Shown here piece by piece: positions 33,039-42,092 of a DNA stretch of 64,000 bases. The stretch lies in NCBI RefSeq assembly GCF_900115185.1, contig NZ_FOVN01000002.1, forward strand, positions 466,335 through 530,334. The letters run 5' to 3'. A program made the position numbers and the translations under genes. The notes below the pieces were generated by a model. The model saw only the letters and a program-made list of their open reading frames with translations, was not told the origin of the DNA and ran no database searches. The stretch comes from Algorimicrobium echini (lineage in GTDB: Bacteria > Bacteroidota > Bacteroidia > Flavobacteriales > Flavobacteriaceae). Within the stretch, counting starts at the first letter, position 1, and every line of letters begins with the position of its first letter.

Positions 33039-34883
33039 ATGCAAGATCCAAAAATGCTAAAATATATTGAAACTGTTATTGAAAACATGCCACCAGACTG
33101 GCTGAATCTAACAACCCATCGACTAGATATTTATAATGAGTCGTTGGCAAAAACGGAATTTCTAAACGCGTTTGAACACTTATACAAAACCAATAATGCC
33201 ACAACTTCCGCATTAAGAAACTTACCAACGGCTTATGATTATATCCGCTTGGGTCATCCCCTATCCTGCGTGTTAGAATGGGGAATTGCAAATCTAAACC
33301 AGCTTGATTCTAAACATGTTATCAGTTTTTCATCGATGACAATTCCGATTTTAGCCATTTTAAGAACCAATTTATTACAAAATAAAAAAACACAAATCCT
33401 TTACACGAGAGAACTACCCGACTGTTTTGATACGGAAACCATTAAAGCGGTGTATGGTTATAATTTCGAATTAATTCATGTAGATAATTCAAAAGCGATT
33501 CTCGATTTTAAAGGAAGTACGGTTTTTATATCCCATCAAGATACCATTGAACAAACAGATTTAAATGCGAATATTGATTTTTACATAAATCTCCATGAGC
33601 ATTTGGGCAGTATTTTACTCGTAAATGGTGAAGAAAACGTGTCATACATTTCGGATATTCAGCATGTGCGTCGTCGTGAAACGATTGCTATGACGCCTGA
33701 AAATTCGCTCATAGCTCTAAAGACCTTGGTGAATAAATTGGATTTCCAACCTATAAAGAGGGATACCGACACTCATAAAAAACAGGTTTTAAATAGCCTA
33801 AAAAATATTACAGGCACCATTTCCAAGCCCTTGGTGGCTTCTAGTGGTTTATCCATGCAATATGCTATTATGATGGGACTTATTCACGATGCCCAAGAAA
33901 ATCATCCAGGAAAAGCCATTAAATTTATTGTACCACCAAATTGTTATGGAGGCACCAATGACCAAGCCAGACGCGTAGCAGATTGCTTGGATCAAGTTGA
34001 CGTTGTAGATTTACCGGTAGATGGTGACAACGATATGGTACAAAGTATAGATACCGTTTTGGAACGCATTGCCAAACAAGATGCGGTTCCGTACATTATA
34101 GCTGAAATTCCAACAAACCCACGAGTGGAAGTTCCAAACCTTCAAGATTTAAAAGCTGCCTTGACTAAAGTCCGTAGAACAGCCAGCGGTAAAACAGCAA
34201 TTGATCCTGTTTTTATTTTAGATCAAACGTTTTGTCCGAATGTGCACTTTTTAGGAGAAGGTGAAATTTTATCTACAGTAAGAACCATTTCTTATGCCAG
34301 TGGTTCCAAATTTCCTAGTGGTGGAAAATGTACTGCTGGATACGCTGTAGGAAACACCAAAACAGAAACGTTGATGGATAAAATAGCGCTGCATTTAGCA
34401 CTTTGTGACAACGAAGCAACCGCATTACAATATGAAATTTTAGCACAGCAATTACCAACTATGAATCAGCGTATTGCCGATGCTTATGTAAATACCCGAA
34501 AATTTGTAAACTTTATCCAGGACGTTTTACCAGAAGCTAAAATTAATTTTGTTTCTGATGACTTGGCTGAACAAGGTTTTACGCCTTCTGTATTTTCATT
34601 AGATTTACCAACAAAAGGCCGTACAGCTGAAGAAAAAGAAGCCCATAAACGTGTTTTGAACTTAAAATTAATCAACTTGATGATTACGGAAATACCTAAC
34701 GAAAGTAAGTTTTGTGTGAGTTATGGTCAGTTAAAAGGCTGCTATTGGACCATTCCCGCAACTTCCACTCAAGGCACCACCAAGGAAGGCGATAAAGATT
34801 ATATTGTTCGTGCGTCCTTATCTGGCAACATGGATTTGGAGCGTCATAAAGAGGTGTTTTTAGAGTTTGTAAAGCAGATGTAA
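33039..34883 (+). CDS. PLP-dependent Cys/Met-metabolism-type enzyme with extended N-terminus
   Basis: 614 residues, against about 380-400 for cystathionine gamma-synthase family proteins. The C-terminal 370 residues carry the recognisable fold: VASSGLSMQYAIMMGLIH, VPPNCYGGTNDQARRVADCL, ILDQTFCPNV (Asp that contacts the PLP ring) and the lysine region YASGSKFPSGGKCTAGYAVG. The first 230 residues look like an earlier copy of the same N-terminal part (AYDYIRLGHPLSCVLEWGIA, HVISFSSMTIPILAILRTNL, ...VDNSKAILDF), as though duplicated and then degraded. Annotation as cystathionine gamma-synthase or PLP-dependent transferase is common. The actual reaction is not certain. Confidence 0.8.
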   Translation: MQDPKMLKYIETVIENMPPDWLNLTTHRLDIYNESLAKTEFLNAFEHLYKTNNATTSALRNLPTAYDYIRLGHPLSCVLEWGIANLNQLDSKHVISFSSMTIPILAILRTNLLQNKKTQILYTRELPDCFDTETIKAVYGYNFELIHVDNSKAILDFKGSTVFISHQDTIEQTDLNANIDFYINLHEHLGSILLVNGEENVSYISDIQHVRRRETIAMTPENSLIALKTLVNKLDFQPIKRDTDTHKKQVLNSLKNITGTISKPLVASSGLSMQYAIMMGLIHDAQENHPGKAIKFIVPPNCYGGTNDQARRVADCLDQVDVVDLPVDGDNDMVQSIDTVLERIAKQDAVPYIIAEIPTNPRVEVPNLQDLKAALTKVRRTASGKTAIDPVFILDQTFCPNVHFLGEGEILSTVRTISYASGSKFPSGGKCTAGYAVGNTKTETLMDKIALHLALCDNEATALQYEILAQQLPTMNQRIADAYVNTRKFVNFIQDVLPEAKINFVSDDLAEQGFTPSVFSLDLPTKGRTAEEKEAHKRVLNLKLINLMITEIPNESKFCVSYGQLKGCYWTIPATSTQGTTKEGDKDYIVRASLSGNMDLERHKEVFLEFVKQM

Positions 34884-34986
34884 GTCCGTTGCGAATGTAT
34901 CATCTTGTTACGTGTTCTCGTTCCTATAAAAGGAATTTTATTACAGATTTACCAACTAACAAGCTGCGGTCAAAATGATAAAATAT

Positions 34987-35016
34987 AAAAAGCCCAAACA
35001 CATGTTTGGGCTTTTT
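34987..35016. terminator. Bidirectional intrinsic terminator
   Basis: AAAAAGCCCAAACA pairs with TGTTTGGGCTTTTT around a two-base centre, with A/T runs on both sides. It lies between the convergent PLP-enzyme and prolyl oligopeptidase genes and can serve both. Confidence 0.85.
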
Positions 35017-35049
35017 AATTTTATTAATGGCTAGAACGTTATTTCAGAT

Positions 35050-37182
35050 TTACTTCAACGTTTTAATTCCCATATTATACAAAGCAAACGCTTGAATATC
35101 CACTTGCTCGTTAATAGTAGCTTCCGTAGATTTTCCAGCGCCATGGCCTGCATTCACTTCAATTCTTATCAGGGTTGGATTCGTTCCTGTTTGTTTGTCT
35201 TGTAATTCAGCAGCAAATTTAAAACTATGTGCTGGCACCACACGATCGTCATGATCGCCTGTGGTTACTAACGTTGCTGGATATTGAACACCTGCTTTTA
35301 CATTATGCACTGGCGAATACGCCTTAATATATTCAAACATCTCTTTGCTTTGTTCCGATGTTCCATAATCAAAGGACCAACCAGCTCCTGCTGTAAAAGT
35401 GTGGTAACGTAACATATCTAAAACGCCCACCTGTGGAATAGCTACTTTCATTAAATCTGGTCGCTGAGTCATTGTTGCACCAACTAATAAACCACCGTTA
35501 CTACCTCCTTTTATAGCTAAATAATCAGAAGACGTATAGTTTTCTTTGATTAAGTACTCGGCTGCGGCAATGAAGTCGTCAAACACATTTTGCTTTTGCA
35601 TTTGTGTTCCTGCATTATGCCATTTTTTACCATATTCGCCACCACCACGTAAATTAGCAACGGCATAAACACCTCCATTTTCCATCCATACAGCATTGGC
35701 AATACTAAACGATGGCGTTAAACTGATATTAAAACCACCATAGGCATACAACATCGTTGGATTCTTTCCGTTTAATTCAGTGCCTTTTTTATAGGTGATA
35801 ATCATTGGTATTTTGGTACCATCTTTAGAGGAATAGAACACTTGTTTCGACTCAAAGTCTTCCGAATTAAAATCGATATTTGGCTTTTGGTAAACCGTTG
35901 ATTCTCCAGTCTCAGGATCATACGCATAAATAGTGCCTGGTGCTGTATAATTTGTAAACGAATAGTATAAAGTCGTTGCTTCCTTTTTACCACCAAAACC
36001 ACCAACAGAACCAATTCCTGGTAAGCTTACATCGCGTACCAAAGTTCCATCAAAATTATATTGTTTTACAACAGATACCGCATCTTTCATATACTCTGCA
36101 AAAATATAATTAGCACCTTTAGATACTGAAAGTACATTTTCAGTTTCTGGAATTACATTTTCCCAATTGGCTTGTTCAAATGAATCTAAATTGAATTTTA
36201 CTATGCGTTTATTAGGTGCCTCAAAATCGGTTACCACAAAGAATGTTTTACCATCGTTGTTAATAACATTACTACTACTTTCAAAATTGTCAACCACTTT
36301 TACAATCGGCCCATTGTTACGTAAGTCTTTAATATACAACTCATTTCCATAGGTAGAATTTGCTGCGGTAATTACCAAGTAGTTTTCATCCTGTGTTACC
36401 GAACCTCCTACATAGCGACGTTTTTCTGTATCGCCAAAAACAACTTTATCTTCACTTTGTGGTGTTCCTAATTTATGATAAAATAAACGGTGTTGATCCG
36501 TTTTAGCTGACAATTCACTGCCTTTAGGCTTCTCATAACTGGAGTAATAAAATCCTTCATTTTTGTACCAAGACATGCCACTAAATTTAACATCCATAAT
36601 GGTGTCGCCAATAATTTCTTTATTTTCTGTTTTTAAAACGATAATTTTTCGCCAATCACTTCCACCTTCAGAAATAGCATAGGCAGCCATTGAACCATCT
36701 TCTGTAAAACTTAAACCGCCAAGAGACGTTGTACCATCTTTTGAAAAGGCGTTTGGATCTAAAAACACTTCTTCGTTTCCATCAGCATCTTTTCTGTATA
36801 ACACGGATTGGTTTTGAAGGCCATCATTTTTATAGAAATAGGTATAATCCCCTTCTATAAATGGTGCTGAAATCTTTTCATAGTTCCAAAGTGTTTCCAT
36901 GCGTTGTTTCAACTTGCTTCGGAAAGGAATTTGATCTAAATAATTAAACGTCACTTCGTTTTGAGCCTTTACCCAAGCTTTGGTGTCTTCAGCGTAATCA
37001 TCTTCCAACCAGCGGTAAGGATCTTGAACAGGTGTATCAAAATACGTGTTAATGGTATCTACTTTTTTAGTTTCTGGATAAGTAATAGTCATAGAAACAT
37101 CTTCTTTTTCAGTTTTGTTTTGGTCATCTTTACAAGCAACGATAGTTGAAAGTGCCAAAACGCATAATAGTGATTTCCTCAT
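35050..37182 (-). CDS. Prolyl oligopeptidase (S9A), lipoprotein
   Basis: 710 residues. A lipoprotein signal (MRKSLLCVLALSTIVACKDD, lipobox Cys 17) places it on a membrane. The N-terminal beta-propeller gate (about 90-440) is followed by the alpha/beta hydrolase with Ser in IKGGSNGGLLVGATMTQRPD, Asp in TGDHDDRVVPAHSF and His in VNAGHGAGKS. It cuts peptides after proline, taking substrates below about 30 residues. A minus-strand TATTTTTG box at 37209-37216 is its likely promoter. Confidence 0.95.
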   Translation of the reverse strand: MRKSLLCVLALSTIVACKDDQNKTEKEDVSMTITYPETKKVDTINTYFDTPVQDPYRWLEDDYAEDTKAWVKAQNEVTFNYLDQIPFRSKLKQRMETLWNYEKISAPFIEGDYTYFYKNDGLQNQSVLYRKDADGNEEVFLDPNAFSKDGTTSLGGLSFTEDGSMAAYAISEGGSDWRKIIVLKTENKEIIGDTIMDVKFSGMSWYKNEGFYYSSYEKPKGSELSAKTDQHRLFYHKLGTPQSEDKVVFGDTEKRRYVGGSVTQDENYLVITAANSTYGNELYIKDLRNNGPIVKVVDNFESSSNVINNDGKTFFVVTDFEAPNKRIVKFNLDSFEQANWENVIPETENVLSVSKGANYIFAEYMKDAVSVVKQYNFDGTLVRDVSLPGIGSVGGFGGKKEATTLYYSFTNYTAPGTIYAYDPETGESTVYQKPNIDFNSEDFESKQVFYSSKDGTKIPMIITYKKGTELNGKNPTMLYAYGGFNISLTPSFSIANAVWMENGGVYAVANLRGGGEYGKKWHNAGTQMQKQNVFDDFIAAAEYLIKENYTSSDYLAIKGGSNGGLLVGATMTQRPDLMKVAIPQVGVLDMLRYHTFTAGAGWSFDYGTSEQSKEMFEYIKAYSPVHNVKAGVQYPATLVTTGDHDDRVVPAHSFKFAAELQDKQTGTNPTLIRIEVNAGHGAGKSTEATINEQVDIQAFALYNMGIKTLK

Positions 37183-37208
37183 ATTATAATTGGTTTTAGT
37201 GTCATGAA

Positions 37209-37216
37209 CAAAAATA
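37209..37216 (-). promoter_or_regulatory. -7 promoter box (TATTTTTG) for the prolyl oligopeptidase gene
   Basis: An exact TAnnTTTG on the minus strand, 27 bases upstream of the ATG. No clear TTG -33 element was found. Confidence 0.4.
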
Positions 37217-37270
37217 AGGAAATACTTATAAAGTAATGTTAAAGAAATTACAAGGTGATAAATAAATGAC

Positions 37271-39319
37271 TTATTCAGGATACTCTATACGTAAGTGGTA
37301 AATGTTGGTCAGCTTTTGCTTCAATATCTTTTTAATAGATTGAATTTCTTTAAAGGTAATATTGGCATTTAAAAACTGGTCATCATTCATTTGTTTGTTT
37401 AATATCGTTTCTACAAAATCGTCAATTTTTGTGGATGTTGGTTCTTTTAAACTTTTGGAAGCCGCTTCTACACTATCACACATCATTAAAATAGCCGTTT
37501 CTTTACTAAAAGGTTTTGGACCTGGATACATGAAGTCTTCTATTTCTATCAGTTCATTGACTTCCTTTTCTTTCATATAAAAATAATATACTACACTGGT
37601 TCCGTGATGGGTTCTTATAAAATCGATAACACGATCCGGAAGATTATTTTTTCGGGCTATTTCAATACCATCAATTACGTGATTTATTATAATATGAGCA
37701 CTTTCAGCTGGCGATAATTCATCATGAGGATTGATTCCTGTAGATTGATTTTCGGTAAAATAGGTAGGGTTTTTCATTTTACCGATGTCATGATATAATG
37801 CACCAACACGCACCAACATGGCGTTGGCTCCAATTTCATTAGCAGCTGCTTCGGCTAAATTGGCTACGTTTAAAGAGTGGTGAAATGTTCCTGGCGCTTT
37901 ATTTGATAGTTCTTTTAACAGCTTGGTATTTGTATCTGATAGTTCTAATAAAGAGACATCTGACACCAAACCGAAGAGTTTTTCGTAAGCATAGATTAAT
38001 GGTTGCACAAATAAGGTAGCTAATCCACACAGTACAAACATCCCAAAGGTTTCCCAGTGGAGGGTTTCTACACTACCTTCATGAATCACAAAAAAAGCAA
38101 AATAGGCAACAATATATATTAACGTGATTTGTCCAACAGAAATAAATAAATTGGCACGTTTGTATAATTCTGAAACCGTTAGAATTGTAACTATTCCAGC
38201 AATAATTTGCAAGAACATATATTCGTAACTGTTTGGTACTACCAGTCCTAATAATAAAACGGTTAAAACGTGTGTGAACAGTCCTAAACGCGCATCAAAA
38301 AAAGCTTTTAGCACCAAAGGTAAAATACAAATAGGTACCACATATATGTATTGAGAATTGTAATTTACTACCAACGTGGTGATTAAAACCATGAAGGCTA
38401 CATTAAAGAAAATAAAGGTGACTTTTACATTGTTTTCAAAAACAGACATGCGGTATTTACGTAAAAATAATAACAACATGAGTAATGCTAATGCTACTAA
38501 AAGGGTGTATGCAAATACAATCCATAGATAATTGGATTTATTCCATACCTGCGACTCATATTCAGACTCTAATGATTTTAATATTTGAAATTTTATACCT
38601 TCCACTACTTCACCTTTCGAAATAATTAAGGTTTCGCGTTCTACACTACCACGAGTAAAAGACACTTTATCCAATTCTTCCTGAAGAACACGTGAAGAAA
38701 ACTCTTTGTTATATTCTAGATTAGGTTCAACTAAATCAAAAAACAGTGAAGTAAACTCGTTTTTATAAGACTGCAAGTCGTTATCCTCAAGGACTTTAAC
38801 AATGATTTCAGTTAATTGACTTTCTTCTACTAAATTACCAAATTGAGTTTGTTCTTTTTCAACACGACCCTCTAAAATAATCACCTTTTTAGCATCTGGA
38901 TAGTTATAATCATCATTTAAAACACCAAAATGGTAAAGTTTATCTATGATTGTTGTACCCGCTTGTTTTAAAACATTACGTTTATATACTTGAATAGAAT
39001 CTGGAAAAATGGACTTAAATTCTCGGTTAAAATTATTGGTAACCGTATTTGGAACAGCGCTATCTAGATTAAAATATAAGGGAACAGCATCTTTAATTTC
39101 TTGTTTTTCAGTTGCTATTTCAGCGTCAGTCTTTTTTATTGCAAAATTAAAAGGTGCATATAGGTTTTCGGATTGCCATGGCTTTCCTTTTTCAAAATTA
39201 TATTTAAATTTTCCACTTTTAGGAAATAAATACACAATTAAAAATGTTGTTGATATAAAAAGCAAAAACTTATAGCCTAGTGAATGATTTCTATATAGTG
39301 TATTTATAAAGTCTTTCAT
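37271..39319 (-). CDS. 7TM-HD (PgpH-like) c-di-AMP phosphodiesterase family membrane protein
   Basis: 682 residues from ATG 39317-39319 (MKDFINTLYRNHSLGYKFLL). The frame continues to a TTG at 39338-39340, but that codon is the end of a promoter box (TACATTTG), so I prefer the ATG. One N-terminal helix (KFLLFISTTFLIVYLF) is followed by a large extracytoplasmic domain (about 30-265), a seven-helix block (about 270-460) and an HD domain with the HDIG signature (HHSLNVANLAEAAANEIGAN, GALYHDIGKMKNPTYFTENQ, INPHDELSPAESAHIIINH). PgpH proteins hydrolyse c-di-AMP in Firmicutes; whether this one does is inferred from family only. Confidence 0.93.
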   Translation of the reverse strand: MKDFINTLYRNHSLGYKFLLFISTTFLIVYLFPKSGKFKYNFEKGKPWQSENLYAPFNFAIKKTDAEIATEKQEIKDAVPLYFNLDSAVPNTVTNNFNREFKSIFPDSIQVYKRNVLKQAGTTIIDKLYHFGVLNDDYNYPDAKKVIILEGRVEKEQTQFGNLVEESQLTEIIVKVLEDNDLQSYKNEFTSLFFDLVEPNLEYNKEFSSRVLQEELDKVSFTRGSVERETLIISKGEVVEGIKFQILKSLESEYESQVWNKSNYLWIVFAYTLLVALALLMLLLFLRKYRMSVFENNVKVTFIFFNVAFMVLITTLVVNYNSQYIYVVPICILPLVLKAFFDARLGLFTHVLTVLLLGLVVPNSYEYMFLQIIAGIVTILTVSELYKRANLFISVGQITLIYIVAYFAFFVIHEGSVETLHWETFGMFVLCGLATLFVQPLIYAYEKLFGLVSDVSLLELSDTNTKLLKELSNKAPGTFHHSLNVANLAEAAANEIGANAMLVRVGALYHDIGKMKNPTYFTENQSTGINPHDELSPAESAHIIINHVIDGIEIARKNNLPDRVIDFIRTHHGTSVVYYFYMKEKEVNELIEIEDFMYPGPKPFSKETAILMMCDSVEAASKSLKEPTSTKIDDFVETILNKQMNDDQFLNANITFKEIQSIKKILKQKLTNIYHLRIEYPE

Positions 39320-39337
39320 AGAATGGTGAAATATTTT

Positions 39338-39345
39338 CAAATGTA
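39338..39345 (-). promoter_or_regulatory. -7 promoter box (TACATTTG) of the PgpH-like gene
   Basis: An exact TAnnTTTG on the minus strand, about 18 bases before ATG 39319. Its final TTG doubles as a false start codon of the reading frame. Confidence 0.5.
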
Positions 39346-39412
39346 GTAAAATATAGTCGAAAATTATGGGTGTATAAAATGCTAATCATTCTACATTCTA
39401 TTAAAAAATGAT

Positions 39413-39420
39413 TAATTTTG
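39413..39420 (+). promoter_or_regulatory. -7 promoter box (TAATTTTG) of the thiolase gene
   Basis: An exact match 28 bases before the ATG. Forms a divergent promoter region with the PgpH-like gene. Confidence 0.45.
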
Positions 39421-39448
39421 TGGCATTAAAAAAATAAACGTAAAAAAC

Positions 39449-40627
39449 ATGAGTAAAGTAGTCGTCATTGTATCAGCAGCTAGAACACCAATTGGTAGTT
39501 TTTTAGGATCCCTTTCAACCGTTCCAGCACCTCGTTTAGGAGCTACAGCTATAAAAGGTGCTTTAAACAAAATAAACTTAAAGCCCGAATTAGTTCAAGA
39601 GGTTATTATGGGTCATGTTGTACAAGCAGGAGCTGGACAAGCACCTGCTAGGCAAGCGGCAATTTACGCAGGAATACCTAATACTGTTCCATGTACAACT
39701 ATTAACAAAGTTTGTGCTTCTGGAATGAAAGCTGTGATGCAAGCAGCACAAGCCATAGCTCTAGGCGATGCTGAAATAGTAGTTGCTGGAGGTATGGAAA
39801 ATATGAGTTTAATTCCGCATTATTTACATGCTAGAACTGGCACAAAATTTGGTCCTGCTAAAATGGAAGATGGTATGCAACGTGATGGTTTAGTGGATGC
39901 TTACGACCAAAATGCTATGGGAGTTTGTGCAGATGCTTGTGCTACCGAATATAAATTTTCTCGTGAAGATCAGGATGCCTATGCTATACAGTCTTACCAA
40001 CGTTCTGCTGCAGCATGGAAAGCAGGAAAATTTAACAATGAAGTTGTTCCTGTTGAAGTACCACAACGTCGTGGCGATGCATTAGTAGTAGACACAGATG
40101 AAGAATTCAGCAATGTGAAATTAGAAAAAATTCCTACTTTACGTCCCGCTTTTACTAAAGAAGGAACAGTAACAGCCGCCAATGCTTCTACCATTAATGA
40201 TGGCGCTGGAGCTATGGTGTTAATGAGCCGTGAGAAAGCTGACGAATTAGGTTTGAAAATATTGGCAACCATAAAAAGTTATGCTGATGCTGCTCATGAG
40301 CCTGAATGGTTTACAACAGCACCTGCTAAAGCCTTACCTAAAGCATTAGATAAAATTGGTATGAGTATTAAAGATGTTGATTTCTTTGAATTCAATGAAG
40401 CGTTTTCAGTTGTTGGTTTAGCGAATATGAAAATTTTAGGACTCAACGATTCAAATGTAAACGTTAACGGTGGAGCTGTTTCTTTAGGTCACCCACTGGG
40501 TTGTTCAGGAGTTCGTATTTTAATTACTTTATTAAATGTTTTAGAACAAAACAATGCAAAAATTGGTGCAGCCGCTATTTGTAATGGTGGTGGTGGTGCT
40601 TCGGCAGTTATTATCGAAAGAAACTAA
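39449..40627 (+). CDS. Acetyl-CoA C-acetyltransferase (thiolase)
   Basis: 392 residues, normal size. The nucleophile Cys is in INKVCASGMKAVMQAAQAI (about residue 89), and the C-terminal pair is NGGAVSLGHPLGCSG (His) and AICNGGGGASA (Cys). The N-terminal VIVSAARTPIGSFLGSL is typical. It joins two acetyl-CoA, or cleaves acetoacetyl-CoA, in the cytosol. The physiological direction is not shown; no other fatty-acid oxidation genes are adjacent. It is followed 15 bases later by the NlpC/P60 gene. Confidence 0.95.
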   Translation: MSKVVVIVSAARTPIGSFLGSLSTVPAPRLGATAIKGALNKINLKPELVQEVIMGHVVQAGAGQAPARQAAIYAGIPNTVPCTTINKVCASGMKAVMQAAQAIALGDAEIVVAGGMENMSLIPHYLHARTGTKFGPAKMEDGMQRDGLVDAYDQNAMGVCADACATEYKFSREDQDAYAIQSYQRSAAAWKAGKFNNEVVPVEVPQRRGDALVVDTDEEFSNVKLEKIPTLRPAFTKEGTVTAANASTINDGAGAMVLMSREKADELGLKILATIKSYADAAHEPEWFTTAPAKALPKALDKIGMSIKDVDFFEFNEAFSVVGLANMKILGLNDSNVNVNGGAVSLGHPLGCSGVRILITLLNVLEQNNAKIGAAAICNGGGGASAVIIERN

Positions 40628-40642
40628 TACGGTATTTTTTGC

Positions 40643-41398
40643 ATGCAATATGGTATTTGTAATTTAAGCATTGTTCCATTACGATTGGAACCCAGTGATA
40701 CAAGCGAACTTGTATCTCAAGTATTGTATGGTGATTATTTTAAAGTACTTGAAAAACGAAAAGCTTGGAGTAAAATTCGTTTAGGCTTTGATAAGTACGA
40801 AGGTTGGATAGATAATAAGCAGTATGTTAATATTTCTGAAGAAGATTACAAAAAAATACATCTAGAACTGCCTGTACTCTCAACTGATTTAGTCGAGTTT
40901 ATAGAAGATAACGACAGTCAATTATATCCAATTCCTTTAGGTTCAAGCCTAAATGGATTGGACTTATTGCAGCATACACACGATGGTAATACTGTTAATG
41001 ACAAAGCACCAAAGGAGCACCTATTAAAAACAGCTTTTACATATTTAAATGCTCCTTACCTTTGGGGAGGTAAAACACCTTTTGGTATAGATTGTTCTGG
41101 ATTTACTCAAATGGTTTATAAACTAAATGGATATAAGTTATTTAGAGATGCCTCACAACAAGCTACACAAGGTGAAGCGTTAAGCTTTATTGAAGAAAGT
41201 GATCCAGGCGATTTAGCTTTTTTTGATAATGACGAGGGACAAATAGTTCATGTTGGAATAATTATGCCCGACAATTTCATCATTCATGCACATGGTAAAG
41301 TCCGTATAGATAGACTGGATCATTCAGGAATTTATAATGTAGATAAACATATACACACCCATAAATTACGAGTTATAAAGCGGATTGTTGAGGGATAG
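40643..41398 (+). CDS. C40 (NlpC/P60) peptidase with SH3-like N-terminus
   Basis: 251 residues with no signal peptide visible. An SH3-like domain covers about 5-60 (VPLRLEPSDTSELVSQVLYG, GWIDNKQYVNISEED). The NlpC/P60 catalytic domain is at about 125-245: APYLWGGKTPFGIDCSGFTQ (catalytic Cys near residue 150), GDLAFFDNDEGQIVHVGIIM (His) and FIIHAHGKVRIDRL. It probably hydrolyses D-Glu-mDAP links in muropeptides, perhaps in the cytoplasm during recycling because a leader is absent. It lies 15 bases after the thiolase gene. Confidence 0.92.
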   Translation: MQYGICNLSIVPLRLEPSDTSELVSQVLYGDYFKVLEKRKAWSKIRLGFDKYEGWIDNKQYVNISEEDYKKIHLELPVLSTDLVEFIEDNDSQLYPIPLGSSLNGLDLLQHTHDGNTVNDKAPKEHLLKTAFTYLNAPYLWGGKTPFGIDCSGFTQMVYKLNGYKLFRDASQQATQGEALSFIEESDPGDLAFFDNDEGQIVHVGIIMPDNFIIHAHGKVRIDRLDHSGIYNVDKHIHTHKLRVIKRIVEG

Positions 41399-41434
41399 AC
41401 TATAAAATTTTAAAATAAGTTGTAGCTTGTCTTG

Positions 41435-42019
41435 ATGAAAAACTACTTGCAGATAATCATAACTTTGGTCATATCATTAATCTTATCTGTGGGAATGAAT
41501 TCCTGTAAAAATTCAGATAAAGAAATTAACAAAATTGAACTTGTAAAAAAATACTTCAAGCATCTTAACCACCCAAAAACATTTAACACAATAACCCTAT
41601 TTACGGATAGTTTATGGACTAAAGAAGGTGATTACGAGCAAATATATAGTCTTAATGAATATCAAGATTGGTTAAAATGGGATGCTATTTTTGAACCAAC
41701 TTATAAAATTCTCCAAATCAAGCAAGAGGATAGTATTGTGATAGTTAATGTTTCAAAAATTGATAAAAGGATATCTTTTCTTCACGGAGAGCCTATTATA
41801 ACGAAACAATTGTTCCAATTTAATCATGATAAAATTAGTAGCATTGAAACCTACGAATACATAAACTTTAAAGAAGCTATATTTATACAAAACAGAAATA
41901 TGTTATTAAGTTGGGTAGAAGAAAATCATCCAGAATTAAATGGTTTTTTATACGACCAATCTGAAAAAGGTGCAACAAAATACTTGAATGCCATACACCT
42001 TTTTAATAACCGAAAATAG
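41435..42019 (+). CDS. Lipoprotein of unknown function
   Basis: 194 residues from ATG 41435 (a TTG codon precedes it and is not needed). The signal is MKNYLQIIITLVISLILSVG MNSCKNSD, with the lipobox Cys near residue 25. The mature protein is mostly polar with aromatic strands (LFTDSLWTKEGDYEQIYSL, FNHDKISSIETYEYINF) and suggests an NTF2/SnoaL-like cone fold, but I cannot confirm a family. It is followed by a strong terminator. Function unknown. Confidence 0.75.
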   Translation: MKNYLQIIITLVISLILSVGMNSCKNSDKEINKIELVKKYFKHLNHPKTFNTITLFTDSLWTKEGDYEQIYSLNEYQDWLKWDAIFEPTYKILQIKQEDSIVIVNVSKIDKRISFLHGEPIITKQLFQFNHDKISSIETYEYINFKEAIFIQNRNMLLSWVEENHPELNGFLYDQSEKGATKYLNAIHLFNNRK

Positions 42020-42034
42020 CTGAATTTAATATAT

Positions 42035-42068
42035 AAAAAATGCTACTGAATATCAGTAGCATTTTTTT
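42035..42068. terminator. Bidirectional intrinsic terminator
   Basis: AAAAAATGCTACTGA pairs with TCAGTAGCATTTTTT around a three-base loop. It separates the convergent lipoprotein gene and TPR gene. Confidence 0.85.
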
Positions 42069-42092
42069 AATTTTCAGTGTAAGAATTAAAGT

